Shown in pieces: positions 26,224 through 35,866 of a DNA stretch of 64,000 nt; within the stretch, counting starts at the first letter, position 1; each line of letters starts with the position of its first letter. The stretch is from positions 3,134,501 to 3,198,500 of the forward strand of contig NZ_CP022372.1 of assembly GCF_002220095.1 (NCBI RefSeq), in the 5' to 3' direction. Origin of the DNA: Bosea sp. AS-1 (GTDB taxonomy: Bacteria > Pseudomonadota > Alphaproteobacteria > Rhizobiales > Beijerinckiaceae). A program made the translations under genes and the position numbers. The notes beneath the pieces are model-generated. The model was not told the origin of the DNA. It saw nothing but the letters and a program-made list of their open reading frames with translations, and did no database searches.

Positions 26224-26235
26224 TGGTGATCAAAT
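26224..26235. promoter_or_regulatory. Partial second operator before the SDR gene
   Basis: TGGTGATCAAAT keeps the right half and core of ATTTGATCAAAT but differs at the first three bases. It is 12 bases ahead of the SDR start codon, where bound repressor would block initiation. Confidence 0.4.
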
Positions 26236-26247
26236 CAGGCGTTTGCC

Positions 26248-27081
26248 ATGTCGTCCCCGAAACAGATCGCAGCCCGCAACGCCGCCGCGATCGCCGAACG
26301 CTTTACGATGAAGGGGCGCCGCGCCCTCGTGACGGGCGGAAGCGTCAGCCTCGGCCGGGAGATCGCGATTGCCTTCGCCGATGCGGGTGCCGATGTCGCC
26401 ATCCATTTCTCACGCACGGCCGACACGGCCTTCGGCCTACCGCACGCATCCGAAACGACCGTGTCCGACATCCAGGAGCGCGGCGGACGCGGCCTCGCGA
26501 TCGAAGCGGATTTCTCCCGGCCGGGCGAGGCGCGGCGTTGCGTGCAGGCGGCCATTGCCGGGCTGGGTGGGATCGACGTGCTCGTCGTCTGCGCCTCCGT
26601 GCAGAAGCGCACCGCCTTCACCGCACTACCCACCGACGAGATCGAGTGGCAGCTCAGGATCAACTACCTGGCCACGATCGAACTCCTCCAGGAAGCCCTG
26701 CCGCCCATGAAAGCGCGCCGTTGGGGGCGCGTCGTGACGATCGGCTCGATCAACCAGACCAGGCCCGAGCCGGACCTTGCGGTCTATGCGTCGCTGAAGA
26801 GCGCCCAGCACAACCTTGCCATCAACCTGGCTGCCGACTACGCCGCCCACGGCGTGACCGTGAACAACCTGTCGCCGGGCCTGATCGTTACCGAGCGCAA
26901 TCGCTGGCGCCGGCAGGACGCCTGGCAATGGCAGCGCATTCAGCAGACTTCGGCACCGATGCAGAGGGCGGGCGACGTCAACGAGATCGCCGGAGCGGCC
27001 CTGCTTCTATGCTCCGAGGCGGGTAGCTTCATCACCGGAGCCGATCTGCAGGCGACCGGCGGCCGCCATCTCGGCTGGTAG
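26248..27081 (+). CDS. SDR-family NAD(P)-dependent dehydrogenase
   Basis: A 277-residue classical short-chain dehydrogenase. The cofactor loop is TGGSVSLG near residue 30, the catalytic serine lies in TIGSINQ, and Y-A-S-L-K supplies tyrosine and lysine. The C-terminal GSFITGADLQATGGRHLGW is typical. It probably oxidises a sugar or polyol hydroxyl; with the lactonase nearby, the product would be a lactone. It is divergent from the sulfatase operon and shares its operators. No longer N-terminal extension or membrane segment. Confidence 0.9.
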   Translation: MSSPKQIAARNAAAIAERFTMKGRRALVTGGSVSLGREIAIAFADAGADVAIHFSRTADTAFGLPHASETTVSDIQERGGRGLAIEADFSRPGEARRCVQAAIAGLGGIDVLVVCASVQKRTAFTALPTDEIEWQLRINYLATIELLQEALPPMKARRWGRVVTIGSINQTRPEPDLAVYASLKSAQHNLAINLAADYAAHGVTVNNLSPGLIVTERNRWRRQDAWQWQRIQQTSAPMQRAGDVNEIAGAALLLCSEAGSFITGADLQATGGRHLGW

Positions 27082-27106
27082 CTTCGGCTCTCATGCAGAT
27101 CTAGGG

Positions 27107-27985
27107 CTAGCCCACAAAAAGCGGCTCCGCCAAGCCTGCCACGCCGACATCGAGCGCCAGCAGCGCGCCGGCCAGCGGCTCTTCCGCCAGAGCTTCGGTG
27201 CTCAGTTTCTGACGGGCCGTCGTGACGTAGAGGGCCCGCAGGCCGGCTCCGCCGAAAGCGCAGGAGGTCGGCTGACTGACCGGCAGCTCGACCAAACGGT
27301 CAAGACGACCATCGGGGGCGAAACGCGCAAGGCAGCCACCTTGGTAGCGCGCGTTCCAGAGATAGCCCTCGGCGTCGACCGTCGCCCCATCCGGCCGTCC
27401 GGGCGCTGCCTCTGCAGCCGCGAAGAGACGCCATGGCCCGATCTCGCCCGTCACCGGGTCGTAGTCGGCCTGCTCGATCACGCCGCGCCGCGTATCGGTA
27501 AAGTAGAGGATGCGCCCGTCCGGCGCGAAAGCGATAGCGTTGGCGACGGTCACCTCCGACCTAACCTGTGTAACGGCGCCCTTCGCATCGATGCGATAGA
27601 GGCCGCCTGTGCTGCGCAAGCCGAAATCCCACATACTACCGCAGAATATCCGGCCGGCCGGATCGCATTTGGCGTCGTTCAGCCGATTCTCCGGCGGGCC
27701 TGTCTCGACCGAAGCCAGGAGCGTCAGCTTCGCCGTCTCCGGATCGAAGCCATAGAGCCCGTGCCTGACGGCGACTACGACACCACCGCCGCGCCGCGCT
27801 ACGACCGCGCCGATCAAGTCCGGCATCGGCCAGCTTCGGACTGCCCCAGTCGCCGGGTCGAGACGATGCAGGGCGGGCGCACGCAGATCCACCCAATAGA
27901 GTAGGCCGGCGTCGGCGACCCAGCAGGGCGACTCGCCCAATTCGTCGACCGTGGTGGCCGCAATGGCGATGGGCGCCGCGCTCAT
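27107..27985 (-). CDS. SMP-30/gluconolactonase family sugar lactonase
   Basis: A 292-residue six-bladed beta-propeller. The metal ligands of the family are visible: the glutamate in DELGESPCW, asparagines in RLNDAKCDPAGR and ANAIAFAPDG, and the aspartate in RPDGATVDAEG. These enzymes open aldonolactones with a divalent metal. Its start overlaps the end of the gntR gene (ATGA), so it is made from the regulator's own transcript. Together with the SDR it would make an aldonate-type acid from a sugar; sulfogluconolactonases belong to the same family. Confidence 0.9.
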   Translation of the reverse strand: MSAAPIAIAATTVDELGESPCWVADAGLLYWVDLRAPALHRLDPATGAVRSWPMPDLIGAVVARRGGGVVVAVRHGLYGFDPETAKLTLLASVETGPPENRLNDAKCDPAGRIFCGSMWDFGLRSTGGLYRIDAKGAVTQVRSEVTVANAIAFAPDGRILYFTDTRRGVIEQADYDPVTGEIGPWRLFAAAEAAPGRPDGATVDAEGYLWNARYQGGCLARFAPDGRLDRLVELPVSQPTSCAFGGAGLRALYVTTARQKLSTEALAEEPLAGALLALDVGVAGLAEPLFVG

Positions 27986-28644
27986 CGCTCCAGCTCCGCA
28001 GCGGAGGCCGGGTCTTCCGCGATCCGGGCCAGCAGATCGTGCTTGGCCTTTTCGATATGCGCGCCCATCAGCATGGCGGCCGAGGTAGCATCGCCGCGCT
28101 CGATCGCCCGCATCAGATGCCGGTGATCGTCAATCACGCCGTGGAAGCGCCCGTCATCATAACCGTAGCGCTGCCAGAGCGCGGCAACGAGCAGCCAATG
28201 CCGGTCGACCAGCGACATGGCGCCGGGATTGCCGGCTGCATCGTTGATGACGCCATGAAAGCGATGGTTGGCGGCCGGCACCGCGGTGAACCGCCCATTC
28301 CGGACGTGATCCTCGAGCTCTTCCTGAGCGGCCTGCAGTGCCGCGATATGGCTGGCGTCTCGCCGCTCGGAGGCGCGGCGCGCCAGCATCGTCTCGACGG
28401 CGCTGCGGATGTCGAACAGATCCTCGACGAAACCGAGATCGATCGGGCGCACGCGGGCCCCGCGGTTCGGCTCGATGATCACCAGCCCCTCGCCGCTCAG
28501 CTGGCGCAAGGTCTCGCGGATCGGCATGTGGCTGACGCCGTACCGGCTCGCCAGCTCGTCGATCCGCAGCCGGGAGCCGAAGGGAAGCGCACCTGAGACG
28601 ATGTCGTCACGCAAGAGCTGCTGGACGTCGGGAACTCTCGCCAT
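27982..28644 (-). CDS. GntR-family regulator (FCD/FadR-type)
   Basis: A 220-residue protein with an N-terminal winged HTH (ELASRYGVSHMPIRETLRQLSGEGLV) and an all-helical FCD ligand domain (DLFDIRSAVETMLARR to MGAHIEKAKHDLL) with histidines suited to bind a metal and an acid ligand. It is divergent from the large operon and upstream of the lactonase. Palindromes TTTGATCAAA/TTTGACCAAA next to its own promoter and to the sulfatase-SDR promoter are its probable operators. The ligand is likely a sugar acid or sulfo-acid intermediate. Confidence 0.9.
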   Translation of the reverse strand: MARVPDVQQLLRDDIVSGALPFGSRLRIDELASRYGVSHMPIRETLRQLSGEGLVIIEPNRGARVRPIDLGFVEDLFDIRSAVETMLARRASERRDASHIAALQAAQEELEDHVRNGRFTAVPAANHRFHGVINDAAGNPGAMSLVDRHWLLVAALWQRYGYDDGRFHGVIDDHRHLMRAIERGDATSAAMLMGAHIEKAKHDLLARIAEDPASAAELER

Positions 28645-28660
28645 AGCCTACCTGAACCCG

Positions 28661-28674
28661 GATTTGACCAAATC
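28661..28674. promoter_or_regulatory. GntR operator candidate near the gntR start
   Basis: GATTTGACCAAATC is an inverted repeat (GATTTG and CAAATC arms) 17 bases upstream of the gntR start codon, placed for autoregulation. Confidence 0.55.
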
Positions 28675-28724
28675 TCGCTCGCACAGGTGGATAATCTTGT
28701 CAATTTCGGACTTGCCAAGGAATG

Positions 28725-28736
28725 ATTTGATCAAAT
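28725..28736. promoter_or_regulatory. GntR operator candidate ahead of the large operon
   Basis: ATTTGATCAAAT is identical to the site at 26150-26161 and lies about 55 bases before the start of the SuyB-like gene. Confidence 0.65.
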
Positions 28737-28790
28737 AATCTGCTCCGCGCAGGTCGACCCGCTCGGTCCGCTGCCTTGTCGGAGGCTGAC

Positions 28791-29975
28791 GTGAGTGATG
28801 TCGCCGGATCCTTTCAGATGAGACCGTTCCAGGGCTATCTCCGCGCCGACGGGCGCGTCGGCGTGCGCAACCATATGCTGATCCTTGGAATCAACGGTCT
28901 CGCCTTGCGGTCAAGCGAGCGCATCGCACGCAACCTGCCAGGCTCGCTTCTGGTCGCGACCTCGGCCGGCCGCGGTCAGGTCGAGCCGGATCTCGGCCTG
29001 CATCTTGATCAACTCGTCGGCCTCGGCCGCAATCCCAATGTCGGGGCCGTCCTGGTCGTCGGCGTCGATCAGGCGACGTCAGACGACGTTGCCGCCCGGA
29101 TCGCGCTCTCCGGCAAACCGGTCGCCAGCGTAAGCTTCGCCGAGTGCGGCGAAGACGCGCTGGCCATCAGCGATCTCGGTCTGCGCCGTGCCACCGAACT
29201 CAGCCGCGCCGCCTCGCGGGCCCGCCGGACGCGGGTCGAGCCCACCGCGCTCGTGGTTGCGGTTGAATGCGGTCATTCCGATGCCACCTCCGGCCTCGCC
29301 AGCAATCCCATCGTCGGAGCGGCGGTGGATAGGCTCGTTGCCGCCGGCGCCTGCGTCATCGTCGGCGAAACCGTGGAATGGCTCGGCGCCGAGCACCTGC
29401 TCGCCCGCCGCGCGGCCGATGCCGATGTGGCGGCCCGCATCCATGCGGCCGTAGCAGGGCGCGAAGCGATCGCAATCGCGTCCGGGCGCAGCCTGACCGG
29501 GAACAACCCGGGCGAAGAGAACATCAAGGGCGGCCTGTCCACCATCGAGGAAAAATCGCTCGGTGCCATCGTCAAGTCCGGTACAGGCACGATCGCCGGC
29601 ATGCTCGGCGTAGCGGAGGCACCGCCCGGGCCCGGCCTGTACCTGATGGACGGCCCCTCCTTCTCACCGGATTCGATGACGGGGTTCGCGGCGGCCGGCG
29701 CCACAATCATGTTGTTCACGACCGGGCCGGGCAACAGCTTCGCCAGCGCGATCGCACCGACGCTCAAGATCTCGGCCCACCCCGAGACAGTGACACGCTT
29801 GCCAGCGCAGATCGATTTCGACGCAAGCCCGATCCTGGCCGGGGCGGAGACACTGGCTGAAGGAAGCGAACGCCTCGTCGAGGCCGTCCTCGACGTCGCG
29901 GACGGCACACTGACGCTCGGCGAGATCGTCGGCGAGGGGCTGGAAGTGCCCACTCGCATCCGAGGTTCGCTGTGA
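28791..29975 (+). CDS. UxaA-family lyase large subunit (SuyB-like or altronate dehydratase-like)
   Basis: GTG 28791 is chosen for the GGAGG 5-6 bases upstream, giving 394 residues; a TTG five codons earlier is the alternative. It covers only the C-terminal catalytic part of UxaA enzymes: DGRVGVRNHMLIL, NPNVGAVLVVG, NPGEENIKGGLSTIEEKSLG and FTTGPGNSFAS. The missing N-terminal SAF domain is encoded separately at 34543-34830. This two-subunit split is how (R)-sulfolactate sulfo-lyase SuyAB is built, which makes pyruvate and sulfite; split sugar-acid dehydratases exist as well. First gene of an eleven-gene operon; the following permease starts inside its stop. Confidence 0.8.
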   Translation: MSDVAGSFQMRPFQGYLRADGRVGVRNHMLILGINGLALRSSERIARNLPGSLLVATSAGRGQVEPDLGLHLDQLVGLGRNPNVGAVLVVGVDQATSDDVAARIALSGKPVASVSFAECGEDALAISDLGLRRATELSRAASRARRTRVEPTALVVAVECGHSDATSGLASNPIVGAAVDRLVAAGACVIVGETVEWLGAEHLLARRAADADVAARIHAAVAGREAIAIASGRSLTGNNPGEENIKGGLSTIEEKSLGAIVKSGTGTIAGMLGVAEAPPGPGLYLMDGPSFSPDSMTGFAAAGATIMLFTTGPGNSFASAIAPTLKISAHPETVTRLPAQIDFDASPILAGAETLAEGSERLVEAVLDVADGTLTLGEIVGEGLEVPTRIRGSL

Positions 29976-30766
29976 ACCGGGCCGCAGCGCCCCGGGTGTT
30001 CCTCCGCTGGCTCGGCGGGGCGTTGATCTATGTCCGCACCATGGCCCTCTTCCTGCTGGCCTGGTCCCTCGCGGCCGAGGCCGTGCCGAACAAGCTGTTG
30101 CTGCCCTCTCCGCTTGCCGTGGCGCAGGCGCTGCAGGAAAGCTGGCAGGATGGGGAGCTGACCGCCAATGCCGGCATCAGCCTACTACGGCTCACCATCA
30201 GCGTCGCCGCGGCGACGCTCCTCGCCATTCCACTTGGCCTCGCCATGGGCCGCAGTCGGGTGGCCGGCGATCTGCTGGAATGGACCGTGGAATTGTTGCG
30301 GCCGATCGCCGGCATCGCCTGGATTCCGCTGGCGCTGTTCATCTTCGGGATCGGGCAACGTCTGCCGATCTTCATCATGTTCTACACGGCGTTCTTCCCG
30401 CTCCTGCTCGGGACGGCCGCCGGCGCACAAACCGTCGACCGGCGCCTGATCGCCGCAGCTCGTACCATGGGGCTCTCGCAAGCGACGATCATACGGCAAG
30501 TCGTCGTGCCAGCCGCTCTGCCGTCCGTACTGGTCTCACTGCGGCTGGCGGTAGCGGCGTCCTGGACGGCCGTGGTCGCTGCGGAACTCGTGGGCGCACC
30601 GAGCGGGCTCGGCTACGCCATCGAATACTACCGCAGCATGCTTTCAACGCCCTCCGTGATGGCCTTCATCGCCGTCATCGGCTTTCTGGGCTTTCTGACC
30701 GATCGCGCCTTGCGCTGGCTTGCGGATGCGCTCGCCCCCTGGGCTCAGGCGGAGGGGGCCCGATGA
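29972..30766 (+). CDS. ABC transporter permease (SsuC/TauC type)
   Basis: A 264-residue inner-membrane protein with about six hydrophobic segments. It has the BPD_transp_1 loop near AARTMGLSQATIIRQVVVPAALP, the EAA motif that docks to the ATPase. The GTG start overlaps the upstream stop (GTGA). Similarity in style is to nitrate/sulfonate/taurine importers. A second, different permease follows immediately, so the channel is probably a heterodimer. Confidence 0.9.
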   Translation: MNRAAAPRVFLRWLGGALIYVRTMALFLLAWSLAAEAVPNKLLLPSPLAVAQALQESWQDGELTANAGISLLRLTISVAAATLLAIPLGLAMGRSRVAGDLLEWTVELLRPIAGIAWIPLALFIFGIGQRLPIFIMFYTAFFPLLLGTAAGAQTVDRRLIAAARTMGLSQATIIRQVVVPAALPSVLVSLRLAVAASWTAVVAAELVGAPSGLGYAIEYYRSMLSTPSVMAFIAVIGFLGFLTDRALRWLADALAPWAQAEGAR

Positions 30767-31511
30767 AGCGGATCGCCCTGAAGCTCGTCCTGCCGCTGCT
30801 GATCCTGCTCGTCTGGGAGTTGGCCGCGAGTGGATCGACCAGGGCACCGCGCCCGAGCACGGTGATCCAGACAGCGATCAAGATGATCGCGAGCGGCGAC
30901 CTACCGACAGGGCTGGCGACGAGCCTGCTGCGCGTCTTCCTCGGCTTCGCGACAGCCTCCTGCCTTGCAATTCCCTTGGGAATCGTCATGGGCAGCGTCG
31001 CCGCCGTCGAGCGCAATCTCGATCCCCTGGTCGAGAGCTTCCGCCCGATCGCGGCGATTGCGCTCCTGCCGCTGATCATCCTGTGGCTCGGAACCGGCAC
31101 GCAGGCGGCGGTCGCAATCGTCGCCTATGCCGCCTTCTTCCCGATCCTGATCAACACAATTGCAGGGGTGAAGCGCATCGAACCCAATCTGATGCGGGCC
31201 GCCTATACGATGGGCGTGACGACGCTGACGCGCATGCGGGTCGTGTTGCTGCCGGCTGCTCTGCCCGCCATCCTCGTCGGCATGCGCATCGGGCTCGGCG
31301 TCGCCTGGACGGCGATCATCGCCGCAGAACTCGCGGTCGGCGCTAAAGCCGGTGGCCAGGGCGGCATCGGCCAAATGATGTTCGTGTTCTACGCCTACAG
31401 CGTCGAGTTCAACGGCATCGTCGTCTGCATGGTTGCGGTGGGGTTGGTCGCCCTGCTGCTCGACCAGACGCTGCGTTTCGCACTCGCCCGCGCCGTGCCC
31501 TGGAGCAATCC

Positions 31512-31515
<4 letters not shown>
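30763..31515 (+). CDS. ABC transporter permease, second subunit
   Basis: A 250-residue permease from ATG 30763, which overlaps the end of the first (ATGA). Its EAA loop reads AAYTMGVTTLTRMRVVLLPAALP. The N-terminus has one anchor segment (LKLVLPLLILLVWELAASG) followed by a typical STVIQTAIKMI periplasmic stretch. Partner of the preceding permease, with the ATPase next. Confidence 0.9.
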
Positions 31516-32321
<806 letters not shown>

Positions 32322-32342
32322 ACAACAAGAGGGAGGAACGCC

Positions 32343-33581
32343 ATGAAGATCGGGAGTCCGACACCGACCCGCCGCCAGCTCATCAGCGGCGCTGCAAGCC
32401 TCGTCGCCGGCAGCGTTGCCATGCCGACGATCATTTGCGCCCAAAGCCGCAAGAGCGCCAAGCTCTCGGTCGGCCGACAGCCCTATGCGGCCGGCAACTC
32501 GCCGGTAACCCAGCGCATGATCGACAACAAGATGCTGGAAAAGGCCGCCGCCGAGCTCGGCTACGACGTCGCTATCGACTGGCGCGACTATCCGAGCGCG
32601 CTGCCGATGGTCGAAGCCTTCATCTCCGGCAATCTCGACATCGGCATGTGGGGCAATACGCCGATCGTGCGGCTGCTCGCGCAGGGGCAGCCGATCAACG
32701 TGCTTTCCGTCGGCGAAGGCCATATGCGCTTCGTGCTGCTGACGCGCAAAGGCTTGCCGATCAGGTCGATCGCAGACCTCAAGGGCAAGACAGTCGGCGC
32801 ACTCGTCGGCGGCGACCCCTACAACGCCCTGTCGCAGATGTTGCTCTGCGAGCTCGGCAATGCCGACCCGCGCGCCTTCGACATCCGTATCGTCAACACG
32901 CCGACGCAGGCGCAGGCTGCTTCTGTCCCGGATGGCATGGATGCCGCGGTTGCGATCTATCCGGCCTTCCTCAAGGCGCAAGCCGAGATCGGCGTCGTCG
33001 GCATCATGAACTCCTTCGGCTACAGCGAGGCCGGCTATGACGGCCCAGCCGGCAAGGGCGAAGGTCATCTCCTGCCGGGCGCGAAGAAGTCCAAGTTCTT
33101 CCCGGACGGCTATTACCTGCACCGCTCCTTCTGGATCAGCAGCGACCGCATCGTCGGCACTGACGCCGGGCTCGGCGAGGCATTTCTCGTCGCCAGCCAG
33201 CGCGCAGTCGCGGAACTGGTTAAAGAGAAGCCGGGCGACATCGCCAAGTCGGTCGAGAAATACTGGGGCCTGGATCCGGCACTCGGCGCCAGGGTCGTCG
33301 ACGACGAAGTGCTGTTCCAGCGCGGCTGGACCTGGCCGACCGAAGGCGACGCTGCCGCGATCACCCAGATCTCGCAATTCATGGTCGAGGGCAAACTGAT
33401 CCCGAAGCCGCTGGAATGGAACAAGGTCAAATCGGCCTTTGCGAAGGCCGGTCCGCTGCTCCGGAAGGCCTATGACGCGACCGGCAAGGTTCCCGCCGAG
33501 AGCGGCTTCACCGACCAGAAGGCCAAGGACCTGCGCGGCCTGCCGGCCTGGCAGGCCGACCAGTGGAAAGCGCCGGCGTGA
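32343..33581 (+). CDS. ABC transporter substrate-binding protein (NMT1/SsuA-like, Tat signal)
   Basis: A 412-residue periplasmic protein. The N-terminus TRRQLISGAASLVAGS is a twin-arginine signal with cleavage near ICA-QS. The mature part has the two-lobed NMT1/THI5 pattern: VEAFISGNLDIGMWGNTP followed by KGKTVGALVGGDPYNALSQM. Such proteins bind sulfonates, taurine, nitrate or small aromatics. Its position between the ATPase gene and the dehydrogenase gene suggests the substrate is the sulfo- or sulfate-bearing compound degraded by this operon. GGGAGG lies upstream. Confidence 0.88.
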   Translation: MKIGSPTPTRRQLISGAASLVAGSVAMPTIICAQSRKSAKLSVGRQPYAAGNSPVTQRMIDNKMLEKAAAELGYDVAIDWRDYPSALPMVEAFISGNLDIGMWGNTPIVRLLAQGQPINVLSVGEGHMRFVLLTRKGLPIRSIADLKGKTVGALVGGDPYNALSQMLLCELGNADPRAFDIRIVNTPTQAQAASVPDGMDAAVAIYPAFLKAQAEIGVVGIMNSFGYSEAGYDGPAGKGEGHLLPGAKKSKFFPDGYYLHRSFWISSDRIVGTDAGLGEAFLVASQRAVAELVKEKPGDIAKSVEKYWGLDPALGARVVDDEVLFQRGWTWPTEGDAAAITQISQFMVEGKLIPKPLEWNKVKSAFAKAGPLLRKAYDATGKVPAESGFTDQKAKDLRGLPAWQADQWKAPA

Positions 33582-33649
33582 GCGGCAGGCCACCGGGCGC
33601 CGGCATTCCGGCAGGCGCCCGTCCCGATCCGGAACGAAGGACAATCATC

Positions 33650-34546
33650 ATGACAACGGTCGGCTTCATCGGCCTCGGCACCATGGGGGCGCCGATGGCC
33701 CGTAATCTTCTCAAGGCGGGCCACGCGCTGACGGTCTACGACCTCAATGCGAGCGCATTGGCGAAGCTGGTCGAGGCCGGCGCCACGGCCGCCGCCTCGC
33801 CCGCCGCGGTGGCGAGCGCTTCCGAGGTCGTTGTTACGATGCTTCCCGATGCGCCCGACGTCGAAACGGCGGTGCTCGGCCCGGACGGCATCGCCCAGGG
33901 TCTAAAGCGCGGCAGCCTCTATATCGACATGAGCACGATCGATCCGCAGACGACGCAAAAGATCGGCGCCGCCCTGATGGAGATGGGCGTCGACATGCTC
34001 GACAGCCCGGTCGGCAAGACCGTCGAACACGCCGTCGCTGGCACCTCGACCCTGATGATCGGTGGTGATGCGGCCGTGCTGGAGCGCGCCCGGCCGGTGC
34101 TCTCGGCGATGGGACAGGACCTGATCTATTGCGGCGGCCTCGGCATGGGCCAGGCGATGAAGCTGACCAACAACCTGCTCGCCAGCGTGCTGATCACCGC
34201 AAGCTCGGAAGCGCTCGTCTGCGGAGCCAAGGCCGGCCTCAGCCTCGAGACGATGCTGAACGTGCTGAAGACGACCATGGCCTGGAACCAGCAGCTCGCC
34301 GTCGCCATGCACAACCGCGCGCTGAAGGGCGATTTCGAGCCCGGTTTCATGGTCAAGCTGGCGCATAAGGATTGCCGCCTGGCCTTGGCGATGAACAGCT
34401 CGCTCGGCATCGAGACCCCGGTCGGAGCCGCGACGCTCGCGGCGCTGCAGGAGGCTATCGAGGCCGGTCTCGCCAACAAGGATGTTGGCGCCGTGCTCAA
34501 GCTGCGCGAGGACCCCGCCGGCGTGCAGGTGAGGCTGCCGGCATGA
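33650..34546 (+). CDS. Beta-hydroxyacid dehydrogenase, YihU-like (sulfolactaldehyde reductase-like)
   Basis: ATG 33650 gives 298 residues. It has an N-terminal Rossmann motif FIGLGTMGAPMARNL, MSTIDP, and the catalytic lysine in GMGQAMKLTNNLL (K171). Where most family members read D-x-PVSGG, this one reads DSPVGKT (119-124). E. coli 3-sulfolactaldehyde reductase YihU has PVGRT there, with the arginine contacting the sulfonate as I recall. Lysine could play the same role. That makes a sulfonated or sulfated C3 aldehyde/acid a plausible substrate. 2-hydroxy-3-oxopropionate or 3-hydroxyisobutyrate are alternatives. Its stop overlaps the SuyA-like start. Confidence 0.8.
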   Translation: MTTVGFIGLGTMGAPMARNLLKAGHALTVYDLNASALAKLVEAGATAAASPAAVASASEVVVTMLPDAPDVETAVLGPDGIAQGLKRGSLYIDMSTIDPQTTQKIGAALMEMGVDMLDSPVGKTVEHAVAGTSTLMIGGDAAVLERARPVLSAMGQDLIYCGGLGMGQAMKLTNNLLASVLITASSEALVCGAKAGLSLETMLNVLKTTMAWNQQLAVAMHNRALKGDFEPGFMVKLAHKDCRLALAMNSSLGIETPVGAATLAALQEAIEAGLANKDVGAVLKLREDPAGVQVRLPA

Positions 34547-34830
34547 CGGAAACTTCCGCCATCGTCCTGCATCCGGCCGACGATGTCGCCGTGCTGGTTG
34601 GCGCGGTGGCGGCCGGCGACGACGTTGCGGTACGCGGCGCGCGAGAAGGGCTGCGGCTCGTCGCCGGAGCTACGCTCGCCAGCGGCCACAAGCTCGCGCT
34701 GCACTCTCTCGAAGCCGGCTGCGACGTCCGCAAATACGGCGAGGTCATCGGCAGGCTGACGGCACCGGTCGCGGCCGGCGACCATGTCCATGTCCATAAT
34801 CTCAAGAGCCTGCGCGGCCACATCGGTTGA
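34543..34830 (+). CDS. UxaA-family small subunit with SAF domain (SuyA-like)
   Basis: A 95-residue SAF-domain protein with the conserved string ASGHKLALHSLEAG, then VRKYGEVIGRLTAPVAAGDHVHVHNL, exactly the N-terminal domain of altronate dehydratases. ATG 34543 overlaps the preceding stop. It should pair with the large subunit at 28791-29975 although six genes lie between them, a separation not usual for suyAB. Its histidines help bind the catalytic iron. Confidence 0.85.
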   Translation: MTETSAIVLHPADDVAVLVGAVAAGDDVAVRGAREGLRLVAGATLASGHKLALHSLEAGCDVRKYGEVIGRLTAPVAAGDHVHVHNLKSLRGHIG

Positions 34831-34875
34831 GATCGGTCGGTCGCGCGCAAAGCCAACAACAGGAAGGGAGAGACA

Positions 34876-35850
34876 ATGCTCAGGACCATCCTTGCCGCGA
34901 CCTCGGGCCTCCTGCTCGCCGCGATCGCGACTGCCGCTTCAGCCCAGAGCTGGCCTGACCGGCAGATCCGCCTGATCATTCCCTTCCCGCCCGGCGGGCA
35001 GCAGGAGGTCGCCTCCCGCATCCTGGTCGAAAAGCTCTCGGCCGAGCTCGGCCAGCCGATCATCATCGACTCGCGCCCCGGCGCCGACGGTAATGTCGGC
35101 ACGGAAGCCGTCGCGAAGAGCGCGCCCGACGGCAATACCTGGCTCGGTTCAAGCGTGCCCTTCACGACGCAGGTCGCGCTGCATCCAAAGAGCCTGCGCT
35201 ACAGCCCGACCAAGGATTTCGCACCGGTCGCCGGTTTTGGCACCACCACCTTCATGTTCACCGTACCGGCGGAGCTGCCGGTCAAGGACCTCAAGGAGTT
35301 CATCGCCTATATCAAGGCGCAGAAGGGCAAAGCCTCCTATGCCGGCTCCGGCCGCGGCTCGGTTGTCCATCTAGCGACCGAGAAATTCAAGCAGAGCGCC
35401 GGGCTCGATATGGAGATGATCCCCTATGCCGGACAGCCGCCCGCGATCGCGGATCTGCTGGCGGCACGCGTCCAGTTCATGGCGCTGGGCTCGGTCTTCG
35501 CGGCCCCGCTGGTCAAGGCCGGCAAGCTGAAGGCGCTGGCGGTGATGGACACTAAACGCAATGCCGAGCTGCCCGACGTACCGACCATCGTCGAGGCCGG
35601 CTATCCCGATCTGGCGCTGAAGAGCTTCTTCGGCATCCACGTTCCGAAAGGGACGCCCGAGGCGGTGATCCAACGCATCAACGCCGCAGTCAACAAGGCG
35701 ATCACGATGCCCGATGTCGTCGAGCGCTTCGCCAAGAGCAACGTCGATCCGGCTGAGCCGAACACGCCGCAGCAATACGGCGCGCTGATCGAACAGCAGA
35801 TCGCGCTCTGGGCCGGCATCATCAAGGCCGCCGGCATCGAGACCGACTGA
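34876..35850 (+). CDS. tctC: Tripartite tricarboxylate transporter substrate-binding protein (TctC/Bug family)
   Basis: A 324-residue periplasmic binding protein with a Sec signal peptide (LLLAAIATAASA-QS) and the Bug-family landmarks WPDRQIRLIIPFPPGG, IIIDSRPGADGNVGTEAVAKS and DGNTWLG. It delivers a carboxylate to the TctAB membrane complex encoded next. GGAAGGGAG precedes the start. It gives the operon a second uptake system besides the ABC importer. Confidence 0.93.
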   Translation: MLRTILAATSGLLLAAIATAASAQSWPDRQIRLIIPFPPGGQQEVASRILVEKLSAELGQPIIIDSRPGADGNVGTEAVAKSAPDGNTWLGSSVPFTTQVALHPKSLRYSPTKDFAPVAGFGTTTFMFTVPAELPVKDLKEFIAYIKAQKGKASYAGSGRGSVVHLATEKFKQSAGLDMEMIPYAGQPPAIADLLAARVQFMALGSVFAAPLVKAGKLKALAVMDTKRNAELPDVPTIVEAGYPDLALKSFFGIHVPKGTPEAVIQRINAAVNKAITMPDVVERFAKSNVDPAEPNTPQQYGALIEQQIALWAGIIKAAGIETD

Positions 35851-35866
35851 CCGGGTGGAGAGCGTC

